A model generated the notes under the pieces. That model worked only from the letters and a program-made list of their open reading frames with translations. It searched no databases and was not told the origin of the DNA. A stretch of 64,000 nucleotides of DNA from Akebia trifoliata (lineage: Eukaryota; Streptophyta; Magnoliopsida; Ranunculales; Lardizabalaceae): assembly GCA_017979445.1 (NCBI GenBank), contig CM030715.1, positions 11,648,187 through 11,712,186 of the forward strand. Direction: 5' to 3'. Both the position numbers and the translations under genes were made by a program. This document shows, piece after piece, positions 48,130 through 58,529 of this stretch. How positions within the stretch are numbered: position 1 is the first letter of the stretch; every line of letters starts with the position of its first letter.

Positions 48130-50420
48130 ATTACCTTCGATACATCCAATCCGCCTTCTGTTTGGATTTTCAGGACAAATTCGCTTGTCATGCCCAAGTT
48201 TTTGACATAATGCACACTTCCTTTTTTTTCTGTTGGGCCAACTCGACACTGGTTTTCAATCTACCAACATACTGAACCTTTTCTTTTTTCTTCTCATCCT
48301 TCTTCCTACTTTTTGTTTGTGAGACATTTGGATCCAAAAGTAACAAATCCATTTGGTCATTACTGCTTTTCTTATCTCTATTATCAGATGTATCAACTGT
48401 AAGTTTCATTTCTCCAATTTTTTTGGATGTTTCATTTAAGTCATCCAAAAAGATTTTGTATCCCTCAATTGAAGTTCCTGCAATACAAGTCAATCTAGTA
48501 GCCTGTTGACATAAATAGCTAATTCTCATTGCATTTGACTATTCATTCTCATTGTCCATTGTATGTGAACCCGTGATTCTGAATTTACGATTGACTTCTT
48601 GTCTCCATCTTTCGAGAATATAGTGGGATGGTATAATATCAATGTCATGACGAGCAAAAACCTTTAACAAATGTCGACAAAGTATTCCAAGAAATTCAAA
48701 TTTTTTGCATTCATAGATACCTTCGCATGTTTTCAAATTAAACTCGACTATGAACTCCTCAGGTACATCATATTTACTTTTCACCACATACAATTTATAT
48801 CCATTCTCGATTTCTCGTTCTTCTTCAATTCTAAATTGAATCACTTTGACCCATTCTTGCTTAAATTTCTCAAATACATTTTTGGTGTATGATTTTGCTG
48901 TGTGCTTTAAAAGTAACTCATCCTTATTAACACGTTGAAACTTATGTTCTGAAATAAAATCTTCTTTACTCTTTGTATTACATTCCTTTGCAATGCTTAC
49001 TCATGCTTAACAATAAATTCGGTGAGATTTGACCTTGAAGTAACGAACCCATCAAAAAAGGCATTAATACTTTCACTACGACTAGTGGTATTCATACCAA
49101 CAAAAAACGTTTGACGATTATAGACTGGCACCCACGACTCTCTTATTTCAAATAATTATTGAAGCCATTCGTTGTGCTCAAATCTATTTTCCACGATTAC
49201 TGACTTCCATTACTTTTCAAAGTCCTTAACCGTATATGTCGACCATATACAATTTCTCATTTTACCTTTGAAGTTAGTATCTTGAGAGTATATATGAGAT
49301 AATTTCTCAGCAAACTTCTTCTCGATATGCCAAATACAAAGACGATGATAGGTGTTAGGAAATACTTTGACAATTACATTCCACATTGCTAAATCTTGAT
49401 CTATGATTATAGATATTGGATGACGTCCTCCCATTACTTTTAACCAGGTCTCAAACAACCATATGAATGTTACCTTTGTCTCATCTTGTAGAACAACACC
49501 CCCAAATTATATTGACTGAAGGTGATGATTTACTCCAGTAAATGGGGCAAACGACATATTATACTTGTTTGTCCGATAAGTTGTGTCAAATGATACCACA
49601 TCCCCAAAATATTCATATGCCATTCGTGATTGAGAATCAACCCAAAAAAAGTTAACTGCCCTACATTCATCATCGCATTGTATCGCATAAATAAATTATG
49701 GATTTTCGGCTTACTTCTTCTTAAAATAGTTCAATATTGATTGTGCATCACCCCATTCTAGCTTCATGTGTCTAACATCTCTCAAATGATTGTAACAATC
49801 TCTGTTATCGAAACCGATCGTGTCCCCACCCAAAATTGAAGACACTTTCCCAACTGACATATTTTCTCTATGGAATGCTTCGACTAAATTCTTAGTTACT
49901 TTTGGCATGGTTCGGTTTGACCTCATTTTCATTCTCCTAGCTAGTGTAACTACCTTGTGATTATGGTCATCCTTAAAAATTGATACTTTCTATCTAGTGG
50001 TCCATCTATCATTTAAAATACACATAGTTGCGTTACAATCACATTTAACAGTGGAACAACTTCTTTTTTTCTCGATTTCATTTTCTTCTTCTACCTTCTT
50101 TGGTTGAAATTTACCTTCATGTGAGCAAACGTATGTTATTCTAGTTGGCTCATCTGAATCCCGTCATGACTTAGTAGTGGTTCGAGTTCAAATCTAAAAT
50201 CCTATCGACGTCCATAATCTTCATAATACTTTTGAGCTTTTTCACTTGAGTCAGACAACATCCCTACATAAGGTGCTTTTATATCTTCAATGTCTTTGTT
50301 AGGACTCTGATAATCAATATATTCATCACTATCTACTTCGACCATCGACGATCCCACAATGTCATCAATAGGTATTCCTTCATCTTTGTCAGTACTAATC
50401 TTATCCATGATAGATTGCAA
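48130..50420 (-). pseudogene. FAR1-type Mutator-like transposase
   Basis: Minus strand, start near 50420. An acidic N-terminus (VEVDSDEYIDYQSPNKDIED) precedes the FAR1 region (YVGMLSDSSEKAQKYYEDYG; later CNATMCI and HNHKVV at about 49960-50045). Next come MPKVTKNLVEAFHRENMSVG, then the MULE transposase domain with the first catalytic Asp in SFDTTYRTNKY (about 49590) and the second in IIIDQDLAMWN (49405). The SWIM zinc finger CEGIYECKKFEFLGILCRHL lies at about 48670-48735, and a C-terminal knuckle CALCQKLGHDKRIC at about 48180-48225. Several stops and a shift at an A run near 48225 disable it. Confidence 0.85.
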
Positions 50421-51480
50421 TAATTGATAAAAAACTAATAAACTTCAAATGATTCAATTTTAACATTTTACTATTTCTTACAATAGTCAGTCGTATATGT
50501 TACCTACAAATTCTTCCAATTCACGATCAATTATAACATAAACTATCTTTAGAGAAACCAAGGATCATAAACAACATCACCTATTTTACTACCAAACATT
50601 CATTTACTCAATATATCTAACATCCAATTATTTTCTTAAGAATCGATAAAAAATCAAGAAGGCTTAACATTATCTTTCAAGTTAAGTCAAACAAATGAAT
50701 TCCTTCAGGTCCAATTATTTTCCTAAGAATCGAGAAAAAATCAAGAGAGTGGAATTCATTTGTTTCTTTATCTATGACTTTTATTTTCGATTTTATTGCA
50801 CTGAAATGTTTATGAATAGAAACTATAAAAGTAACCTTAAGGGTTTAGATTTTTGCCAGACCATTTCGTGATTACATTCTTACCAGATAAGCTAATTGGA
50901 CAATTTTAAAAAAAAATTCATTTGTTGTTCAATGTGAAAGTTTATGATAGTATGTTCGGTTTGAGGACATAACTCTACACTCTTAGTAGATGAAACAGTC
51001 TTGTCTCATCACCATATCAGACGAGTCAACTTGGCTTCTACAATAGACGAGATGAGATACCAGATTTTAAAACCATACATGAACATGAAAGATGGCATCC
51101 AAATACAGATCAACAAATAATTTTCTAAGAAAAGAGATCAAATAATTGGTCCATCACCATCACTGGCTTCAGATGAACACAAGGTTCTATCCCTTAGACA
51201 TAGTTTTCCATATCTTCCATTACAATCTTGATAGAAAAAATATATAAGGCCTCATTTACTATTGATAAAAAAAATGTGTTACAGGTACAACCACTGGACA
51301 AGAACTTATTCAACGAAAAAAAAATCCAATTATATTCCTAACAATCGAGAAAAACCCAGTTATATGCCACTCGAACAACTCGTTTAAGTTTAAAAAAAAA
51401 AAACCCAAATCATTTAAGTTTCAAGTTCAACAACTACAAAAAATTAAAAATAAAAAAACCAATCGATTTTTGTAAGACTC
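50421..51480. other. 5' region of the Mutator-like transposase gene
   Basis: AT-rich sequence between the transposase start and the GA-rich subterminal DNA. Short direct repeat CCAATTATTTTC(T/C)TAAGAATCGA at about 50624 and 50711. No gene seen. Confidence 0.5.
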
Positions 51481-51850
51481 GAGAGTGAAAGAATTACCCT
51501 TTCGATCGAACTTGAGAGATATTGACGACGACGACAACGAGAGAGGGTTGAGAGAGATTGATGGCGACGGCAACGGCGAGAGAACTGGTCGATCATTCTC
51601 TCTGACGAAGGTTCCAAAACTTTTGAACAGACAGTCATTCAAATTAGATCTTGAGAGAGAGAGAGAAAGCTATTTAGGTTACAGGGAGCTTTCGAAGAAG
51701 AGAAGGTGTTTAGGTTATAGGGAGCCTTCGAAAAGGAGAGGGCTTTGTTTAATGAAAAGGGATTTAAAACAAAAAAAACAAATTTTGAGGGAGCCGGTTG
51801 TAATTAAATGCATTTTTCTTTTAAAACCGTAAAAATTCCGTTGAACCGTT
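51481..51850. repeat. GA-rich subterminal region of the Mutator-like element
   Basis: Purine-rich, with GAGAGAGAGA and a doubled segment around TTTAGGTTA(C/T)AGGGAGC at 51674 and 51710. It mirrors in composition the CT-rich left arm. The 115-codon frame 51485-51832 falls in this repeat and is probably not a gene. Confidence 0.6.
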
Positions 51851-51925
51851 GGATGCGTGGAGATCTAACGGTTGGAAAAACTTGGCACGGAACTTGTTAA
51901 ACTTTAGGGCTGCTGAACCGCTCCC
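51851..51925 (-). repeat. right terminal inverted repeat of the Mutator-like element
   Basis: Inverted match to 23271-23344. Followed by ATATATATA. Confidence 0.85.
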
Positions 51926-51934
51926 ATATATATA

Positions 51935-52274
51935 TATTGACAATAAAAAAATTAATATTTCGGCCCTTAAAGGGCCGAATTTATTTTATATTATAATATT
52001 TTAATTTTCAGCCCTCTAAGGACCAAAATTTTGTGCACCAAATTTTTTTAATTTAAAATCAAACTTTCAACTTTTTAAGGGTCAAATTTTTAGTTTTTAA
52101 TTTAAATTATATTTTTATCTTTTTGACCATTATTTAATCATTTTTTCCCACTATTATTTAGTCGATGAATTATGTATATATATACATATCTCATACTCTT
52201 ATTCTTTCACAATTCTCACTATTTTGATTTTCTCATAATTCTCATTATTTTATTCTCTCACAGTTACATCGAAG
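51935..52274. other. flank between two Mutator-type remnants
   Basis: AT-rich, with a perfect short palindrome TTCGGCCCTTAAAGGGCCGAA-like at about 51959-51979. No gene. Confidence 0.4.
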
Positions 52275-52855
52275 ATGTCTTCAAGAGCAATTATTTGTTG
52301 ATATGGAGATTATGTTAAATGTATCACATATATTGGTAGAAATACACGACTTTTATTAATTTCATAAAAAATTACACATGCAGAATTAAAAACTCTTATT
52401 ATTTCAATGTATGATATTCAACGACAATTTTCAATAAGGTCAATTATCAATTTAGATAATGAAAAAATTTTAATTAATATTTTTTATCAAATAACTTTGG
52501 AATATATATTAAATTATAATCAAAATTCTCAAAGTATAATTATTTTTGTGATACAACATGAAAATTTTGTAACATATTAATCAAATTATGGTCAAGGTGA
52601 CTTAACTCATTAAATCAATATCAAAATACTGATATAAACCATATTATCGCATACAGTACAACTCAACATAATGCTGTAACACAAAATAGTTCTGATAGGG
52701 TTGTAGATGAATTTGTTGATTACAATTTAAGTTCGTCATCCAACGATAATAAAAATATATTCAATATTTATATTAATAAAAATTTTAATTATGTAATTGA
52801 ATTAAAGAAAAATATAATTTCTTTAGCTATTATAAATAATTTTAAAATAAAATAT

Positions 52856-52887
<32 letters not shown>

Positions 52888-53085
52888 GTTATAATTAAAT
52901 GCAATGTTCCAAACTGTTATTGGCGTATATATGTAAAAATATTTGTAAATGGTGATTTATTTACTATACATAAATTTAACACAACATTCACATGTATGGG
53001 TATTGTAGATACGTGATTCTCGATTACGAATACTACTTCTATTAAGGTTGGAGTTGCCACCATTCATATTTGTAAAAGGGTATGA
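52275..53085 (+). pseudogene. MUDR-type transposase N-terminal remnant
   Basis: The plus-strand frame starts at ATG 52275 (MSSRAIICW) with stops at once and soon after. It continues ITHAELKTLIISMYDI and NLDNEKILINIF, the PB1-like start of MUDRA proteins, then an element-like DNKNIFNIYINKNFNYVIEL and, after an AAT microsatellite at 52861-52889, CNVPNCYWRIYVKIF with FTC. The C..C-W layout matches the all-beta domain that precedes the MULE transposase. The catalytic part is absent. Confidence 0.6.
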
Positions 53086-53850
53086 ATGGTCACCCGATGT
53101 TCATTTTTAAAAAAAGTGTCATTTTTTGCATTTAGTGACTTTGAATGGATAAAGTACCAATCAACTTGAGAATGGGATAAGCAGCTCGATTGGAGAAAAG
53201 AGAAGGTGTTAGGCACCCTTTTCTCCCCATCAAGTGGTGGTAACCTCAACTCAACTCTATCATTTTTGGATAAAAAAATGTAAAATAAAATAAAGTGTCA
53301 CGTGTCGATAACTTGTACCATAAGTAGGAATTTACTATCAACTTTAGCTTATAAGGATCATCTCATCGAAGGAGATGATCCTAATGGGCATTAGTCTTGG
53401 AAATAACACATATTTGAAAAGTGTTGGCTTTGGTTACGGGTCCATTCTTATGAGTCGAGAAAAACCTGAATATTGGCTATCACAAAACGTTGTGAAGGAT
53501 TAAAATTGTTTGATTTTGAAAGTGGTTACAACCCTATACTTTCAACCGAACTAAAGTCTGATCTACCAGAGATAGGAGATGGAGAACATCACATCTTAGA
53601 AGCTTTCTAAAATAAAATAAAAAGAAGGAGAGAGGGAATTAGAAGAGGGTATGGAGAGGGGAGTGAGAGGGGGTGTATTCCTTTGACCCACCTTGAGACC
53701 ATAACTTGATCTTCTTTTATTTCCTTCTTCTTATTCATCTATGTCTTTTTCTTTGAGTCCTTAGTAAAATATGAGATCTTATATTTTTAGAAGATTAATG
53801 TAAGAGAATGAGAGTGAAGTAGAAGACAGCTGAGAGAGGATTTTTTTAGT
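53086..53850. other. unassigned sequence, possibly LTR-retrotransposon leader
   Basis: The stretch around GGAGTTGCCACCATTCATAT (53050) and GAGAAGGTGTTAGGCACCCT (53201) resembles leader sequence seen downstream of LTRs in Ogre/Tat elements, from memory only. No coding domain. Confidence 0.3.
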
Positions 53851-54367
53851 CTAATGCTTTGTTTGGAAAAGTTGTTTGTACAATTGCTGATGCTGAATTA
53901 AGTTGTTGAAGCTGAGAGAAAGTTGTTGTTGCTGTTGCTGAAGCAACTTGTTAAATTGAGTAGATTATTTGGTAACATACTGTCTAATTGTGCTGTTAAG
54001 ATGTTGAACTGTTTGGTAACCTACTGTCTAGAAATTGCTTGATGAAATTAAAAATAATATTAAAAAATAGATTATTTATCTGATATAAGTAATAATATGT
54101 TAACAATAAGTATAAATATAGAATTTAATATTAAAAATAAAAAATAAAAATTCAATTTCATTTTTTATGTACTGACATATTTAATGTCTATCAAATAAAT
54201 AATAAATAATTAAATAAAATTTTACATCATGTATATATAGCATTATAAATTTGTTGAGTAATCTCATCTCGTACAATATTCATATCAGCAACCAATTCAT
54301 CATCAACTTCATTTGGTGTCATATTAGATGTGCCTCCTCTATCAATGTCAACATTTTCATCCTCATA

Positions 54368-55563
54368 TTATATAAACCAACTATCAGTAACTGATAGTTG
54401 TCGGATGAAATTATATAAGGCCATGCACACACATACAATACGTATCTGAGTCACAAAAGAGTATGAAGCTTTCATTTTCAAAATTGAGAATCGTTTCTTC
54501 AATATACCAAAACAACGCTCAATAACGTTTCTACAAGAAGAGTGATAATAATTGGACCACTCCTCCTTCGTTCTTGGCCGATTTCCTCTACAAAAATCAT
54601 GAATATGATACCATGTATTACGATATAGTGCTAGATATGTTCGCATATTTTGATAACCTACATCAACCATGTAATATTTTCCTAAGACAATTAAAATATT
54701 TTTTTCAATAAATTTAAATTACTTTAATAAATTTAAAAAATATCAAAAATAAGAAAATAAAATAACGTTTCATTACCAGTAGGAGGATGTAGGAAATTCA
54801 AACTCGGATCGCTAAGTGCAAATTAAAAGACTCATCAATCGTGTGTCGAACCTTTCCATCCAACCAAAACAAAAGTGAACTGCATGTCAAATAAACAAAT
54901 AACCAATATATTTTGTGTATATTCAGTCTTTTTTCCTGATTGAAATGGTATTTGTTTGTCAAATGGTATAACTGCAGGTATATAAGTCCCATCAATTGCA
55001 CCCACGCAATCTTATTTCATTTAAAAATAAACATTAAACAATTATTATGTTATTAATTATATTAATTCAAATATTAAATAATTAATTACCTTAAACCATA
55101 AAAAATATCGTCGATCTGCTAATATTTTTGGTAGTGTGACGCTCAAGTCAAGTACTTTTATTAAGTCATGGGCAAAACTATATAATGCTTGCAACACGTG
55201 ATGAAAATATTAGCTTATCGTTCTACTAGAATGTTGGAATCTATCCTGATTATTTCTATTCCTAACTTTATACCCAATTATATATAAAAAAATTACAATT
55301 TGTTCTTCAACTCTCACCGTTCTACTATTTTGAAGTAATCCTTTATCTCTCATAAAATAACATAATCTATTGAAGACATACTTATCCATACAAAAATTGT
55401 TTTAATAAGGTACTGGATTGTCTGAATTAAGTATTTCTCTGACATATGAATCACTAGAAAGTAGTGAAGTTCGACATGGTTGCTTCATGCGTCGATTCCT
55501 TGTACGGTAGTAATGCCACATTAAAATAAAAAAGAAAATTTTCTTCTTTGTGTTATCATCCAT
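54368..55563 (-). pseudogene. PIF/Harbinger DDE transposase
   Basis: Start ATG at 55563 (MDDNTKKKIF). Two short introns are suggested by GTAATT...AAATAAG near 55025-55090 and GTAATGAAAC...TCTTAG near 54681-54777. Exons carry the N-terminal region (RTSLLSSDSYVREILN, LLQNSRTVRVEEQIVIFLYI, NQDRFQHSSRTIS), the DDE_Tnp_4 part in a shifted frame (CVGAIDGTYIPAVIPFDKQI) and the end (VDVGYQNMRTYLALYRNTWY, NVIERCFGILKKRFSILK). The first catalytic Asp is present. A stop replaces a residue near 55407 and the glycine-rich HDS region ends in a stop, so it is inactive. Confidence 0.8.
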
Positions 55564-55829
55564 CTGTTATTACATATATGCAAATCACATGATTATAAAC
55601 ATATAACAATTCATAATCATCTAATCATATAGAGTTTAAATGAAAAATAAAAAAAAGTTAAACACAAATATTTCTACCAATCATAACGTAAAATTATTAA
55701 GTAAAAAATGAATTTAACAATTTAATAAACTAAAATAATATATTCTAACAATTATGATAATAAAAATAAATAAATAAATAATATCACTATTCTATTGTAG
55801 CATTTAATAAAAGTTGTAATCATAAATCT

Positions 55830-56872
55830 ACCCTATCATCAGAAGATTGTTTATCACGAAATCCCATAAGCCTCTTCAAACTTCATTTTAACCCATTCTG
55901 ATGCAGACATGTGATCAATATCCATCAATCCAAAAAAAATCTTCTTGTTAGAAGACTCTTTGAATAATTTATCAACTAAAAACATACATACTAGTCTACA
56001 CCGATCCATATCATAGAAAGTACTCAACAGATTGATGCATGAGATAATAGAAGTGTCTTTCTTTCCGTTTTACGTCATTCCTTATTTTTTTTAAATCTGC
56101 CTTTATACTATCAGCCATCACACAAAGTATTCTATGGACTTCAACATCGTTTATTTTTGCATTTCTTTTCACATTCACACTTGTGGTAAAAGAGGGGTCA
56201 AACTCACTCGGTCTCTAAACATCTTCTAGGTATCTCTTCAATAGATTTTTCAACTGGATCAATTGAAGTATTTGGTGTTGACCCTTCATTCACATCATCA
56301 ATATCTACATTCAAATCATCGAGAGAAACACGACTATCTTGCATGATTGAAGAAGATGTCTCGATTGGGGTCATACAATATTTTTCAGTTGCAACGGTCC
56401 TACCAAATATTTGGTCTAGTTCATCTTTGTACTTTAATGCCTTATATCGAAATTAATTGGAATGTTTATTTAACTGATAAAAGATATAAAACATAATCAG
56501 AAAAAAAATTAACTAACTCATTTAACTTCAATTATCATATGAAAAAAAAATTACCAAAACATATGACTTCCATTGTTCATCAATTGCTTCAAAGGATCTC
56601 GTATTTACATCCCATCATAATCTAGATTTCATCATAAGATTCTTCCATGCTTTCCATATATCCTTCATGTAATCCCAACGATGCTTGTATTGAACTTTAG
56701 TGTAAGATTTTTTTGACTTTTCTTCAAAGATAGTTATAAAATAATCATGTCCTTTTGAGGTTATACCCTCTCCTTCTTTACCATACTTTTGAACTATTTT
56801 AACATAACATTTCACCCAAATTTTTTGTATTACCGAATCCCAATATGCCTTTACTGATGGTTGACTAGACAT
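55830..56872 (-). pseudogene. Harbinger Myb/SANT-like partner protein
   Basis: It starts MSSQPSVKAYWDSVIQKIWV at 56872 and reads on through GKEGEGITSKGHDYFITIFE, YTKVQYKHRWDYMKDIWKAW and, after a TAA at about 56612, WDVNTRSFEAIDEQWKSYVL. This is the Myb/SANT-like DNA-binding protein that works with the Harbinger transposase. A donor GTAATTTTT follows; downstream an acidic stretch (DDLNVDIDDVNEG) fits a second exon. It lies upstream of the transposase on the same strand, as a two-gene element. Confidence 0.7.
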
Positions 56873-57059
56873 TATCTTGATAAAAATTACAAAAGTAAAA
56901 TTTAAATTTAAAAAAAAAATTAAAAAAAAGTAATATATTAATCTACACACAAATTTGTCTATGCATCAACATGACTAAGTTTTTGTTCAACTTACTTGTA
57001 GACATGTCACCAAGCACTCTAATTAAAAAACTACTACAACTCAATAGTATTATTTAAAC

Positions 57060-57445
57060 ACCAAGTTCTTTATTTATTACTAAGGTTTGCCTCAAATTAC
57101 AATCTCAATAGAATAAAATATTATAACACTCATTCAAACAATTTCAATAGGTTTTTACAATTAAAAATAAAAGACTCGTATAAAATCTTAAACCTAAAAC
57201 AAAAGAATCTGAGAAAAAAAATGAGGGCTTCTATTAGCACCCCAACTTTTACTTATTCTCAACCATTCACCTATTTTCTTTATTTATTACTAAGGTTTGT
57301 TTCTAATTACAATCTCAACATAATAAAATATTATAGCAATTATTCAAACGATTTTAATAATTTTTTACAATTAAAAAAAAGGTTCATATAAAATCTTAAA
57401 CCTACAAAAAGGATTCTAAGAAAAAATAAATTGAGATAATAAAAA
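57060..57445. repeat. imperfect tandem duplication of about 200 bp
   Basis: TTCTTTATTTATTACTAAGG occurs at about 57066 and 57277, and the following 150 bp (ATAAAATATTATA, TTTTTACAATTAAAA, ATAAAATCTTAAACCTA) match in order in both copies. AT-rich, non-coding. Confidence 0.8.
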
Positions 57446-58029
57446 CATGAGTCTTGTTAACATGCACACGATAACAAAATCCTAAAAACATATATGAACA
57501 CACTTAGATTTCTTAGGGAATATCTTCACATCTCAATGGTTCGTTAGACACTACAATTTTTCAAGGAAAATTAAAGAACACAAAAGTGTTCACTTTTAAA
57601 AATAGAGAGCTTCTATTGCCACACCAACTTTTATTAAGAAAAATACAAGATGGGTGTTAATTCCTTATTGATATCATAGGAATGGTGGTGTTTTTAGTAA
57701 AAGTTGTCGAGACAATAGAGTTTTTTTAAAAATAACATTATTATTAGTCTTAAAGGTACTTTGATAATTTCCATTAAACAAATGGTTGAGATGAGTGAAT
57801 AGTCCTAAGGATTTTCAAAAAATTGTAGATCTAAACTAATTCCTAAAAAATAAGAACTCAACTTTGGAAAATTTTAATTTCTCCACTTGTCTCAATCACA
57901 CTTTAACAGAAATAATATTGTTTTTCAATACCCAATTTGATTCGATAAATATCTAAACCGTCATGTAAGATCTTTCTCGATTTAACGGTTGTGATGTCAA
58001 GAAAAAAAATATGCATAGTACATATCAGC
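57446..58029. other. AT-rich non-coding stretch
   Basis: One sentence-like motif, GCTTCTATTGCCACACCAACTT near 57607, echoes 57229. Nothing else recognised. Confidence 0.4.
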
Positions 58030-58275
58030 CATGTCTAATCCAACCACTATCACTCTCTCATGTAGAAAAGTTCATTCACTCTCTCATTTAGAAAAGTTCA
58101 TTTATTTATTTATTTCCATCCAACTACTTACTCTCTCTCATTCAAAAAAGTTTATTTATTTATTTATTTCCAGCCCACTCACTCTCTTTCATTTAGAAAA
58201 GTTAAAGTTAATTAATTAATTTATTTCCATCCAACCACTCACTCTCTGTCATTCAGAAAAGTTAAACTCTCATTG
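58030..58275. repeat. minisatellite of about 60 bp units
   Basis: Four to five units built on CCAACCACTCACTCTCTCTC, CATTCAGAAAAGTT and TTTATTTATTTATTTCCATC, starting near 58038, 58118, 58172 and 58227. Confidence 0.85.
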
Positions 58276-58427
58276 ATTAAAGAAGTGTCAGATCCCAGAG
58301 ATCTTGTCTCACTAACAATAATGAGCCAAATTGAAATGCACTTACACAATGAAAGCAATCATACGAAGGAAATGTTGAATAACGAGGTAATTGGAGTCAT
58401 AGTATTATTGACATCAAATGATGTAAG

Positions 58428-58529
58428 TGCTCTATTAAATCTTATTTGAAATTATTTTTTAGAGTTTGAAAAGTTTGAGCCTCGTTTATCGGACTCAAGC
58501 TTATCGTAGCTATACTTTTCGAGTTGGGA
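58428..58529. repeat. 110-bp tandem unit left of the solo LTR
   Basis: GTTTGAGCCTCGTTTATCGG and the following ACTCAAGCTTATCGTAG align with the units at 61909-62460, so the solo LTR split one array. Confidence 0.75.

Larger units (their letters stand above)
23271..51925 (-). mobile_element. giant composite Mutator-like (FAR1-type) transposon, 28.7 kb with nested insertions
   Basis: Imperfect inverted ends of about 75 bp (23271-23344 and 51851-51925) share long blocks such as CCCTAAAGTTTAACAAGTTC and CCAACCGTTAGATCTCCACG. The flanks are ATATATATA on both sides, a possible 9-bp duplication but in low-complexity DNA. Inside lie a decayed FAR1-type transposase on the minus strand, apparent host-gene fragments, and a 20.3-kb SIRE block. 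Removing that block leaves about 8.3 kb, reasonable for an autonomous Mutator-like element carrying captured DNA. The transposase has several stops, so this copy is inactive. Confidence 0.8.

Noticed and set aside
51485..51832. 115-codon plus-strand frame at the right end of the Mutator-like element
   Set aside because: Purine-rich subterminal repeat with duplicated segments. Amino acids are mostly Glu, Arg and Lys, and no domain is present.
53852..54060. Harbinger terminal repeat candidate TAATGCTTTGTTTGG
   Set aside because: I found no inverted partner right of the Myb-like gene, so I did not call element ends.
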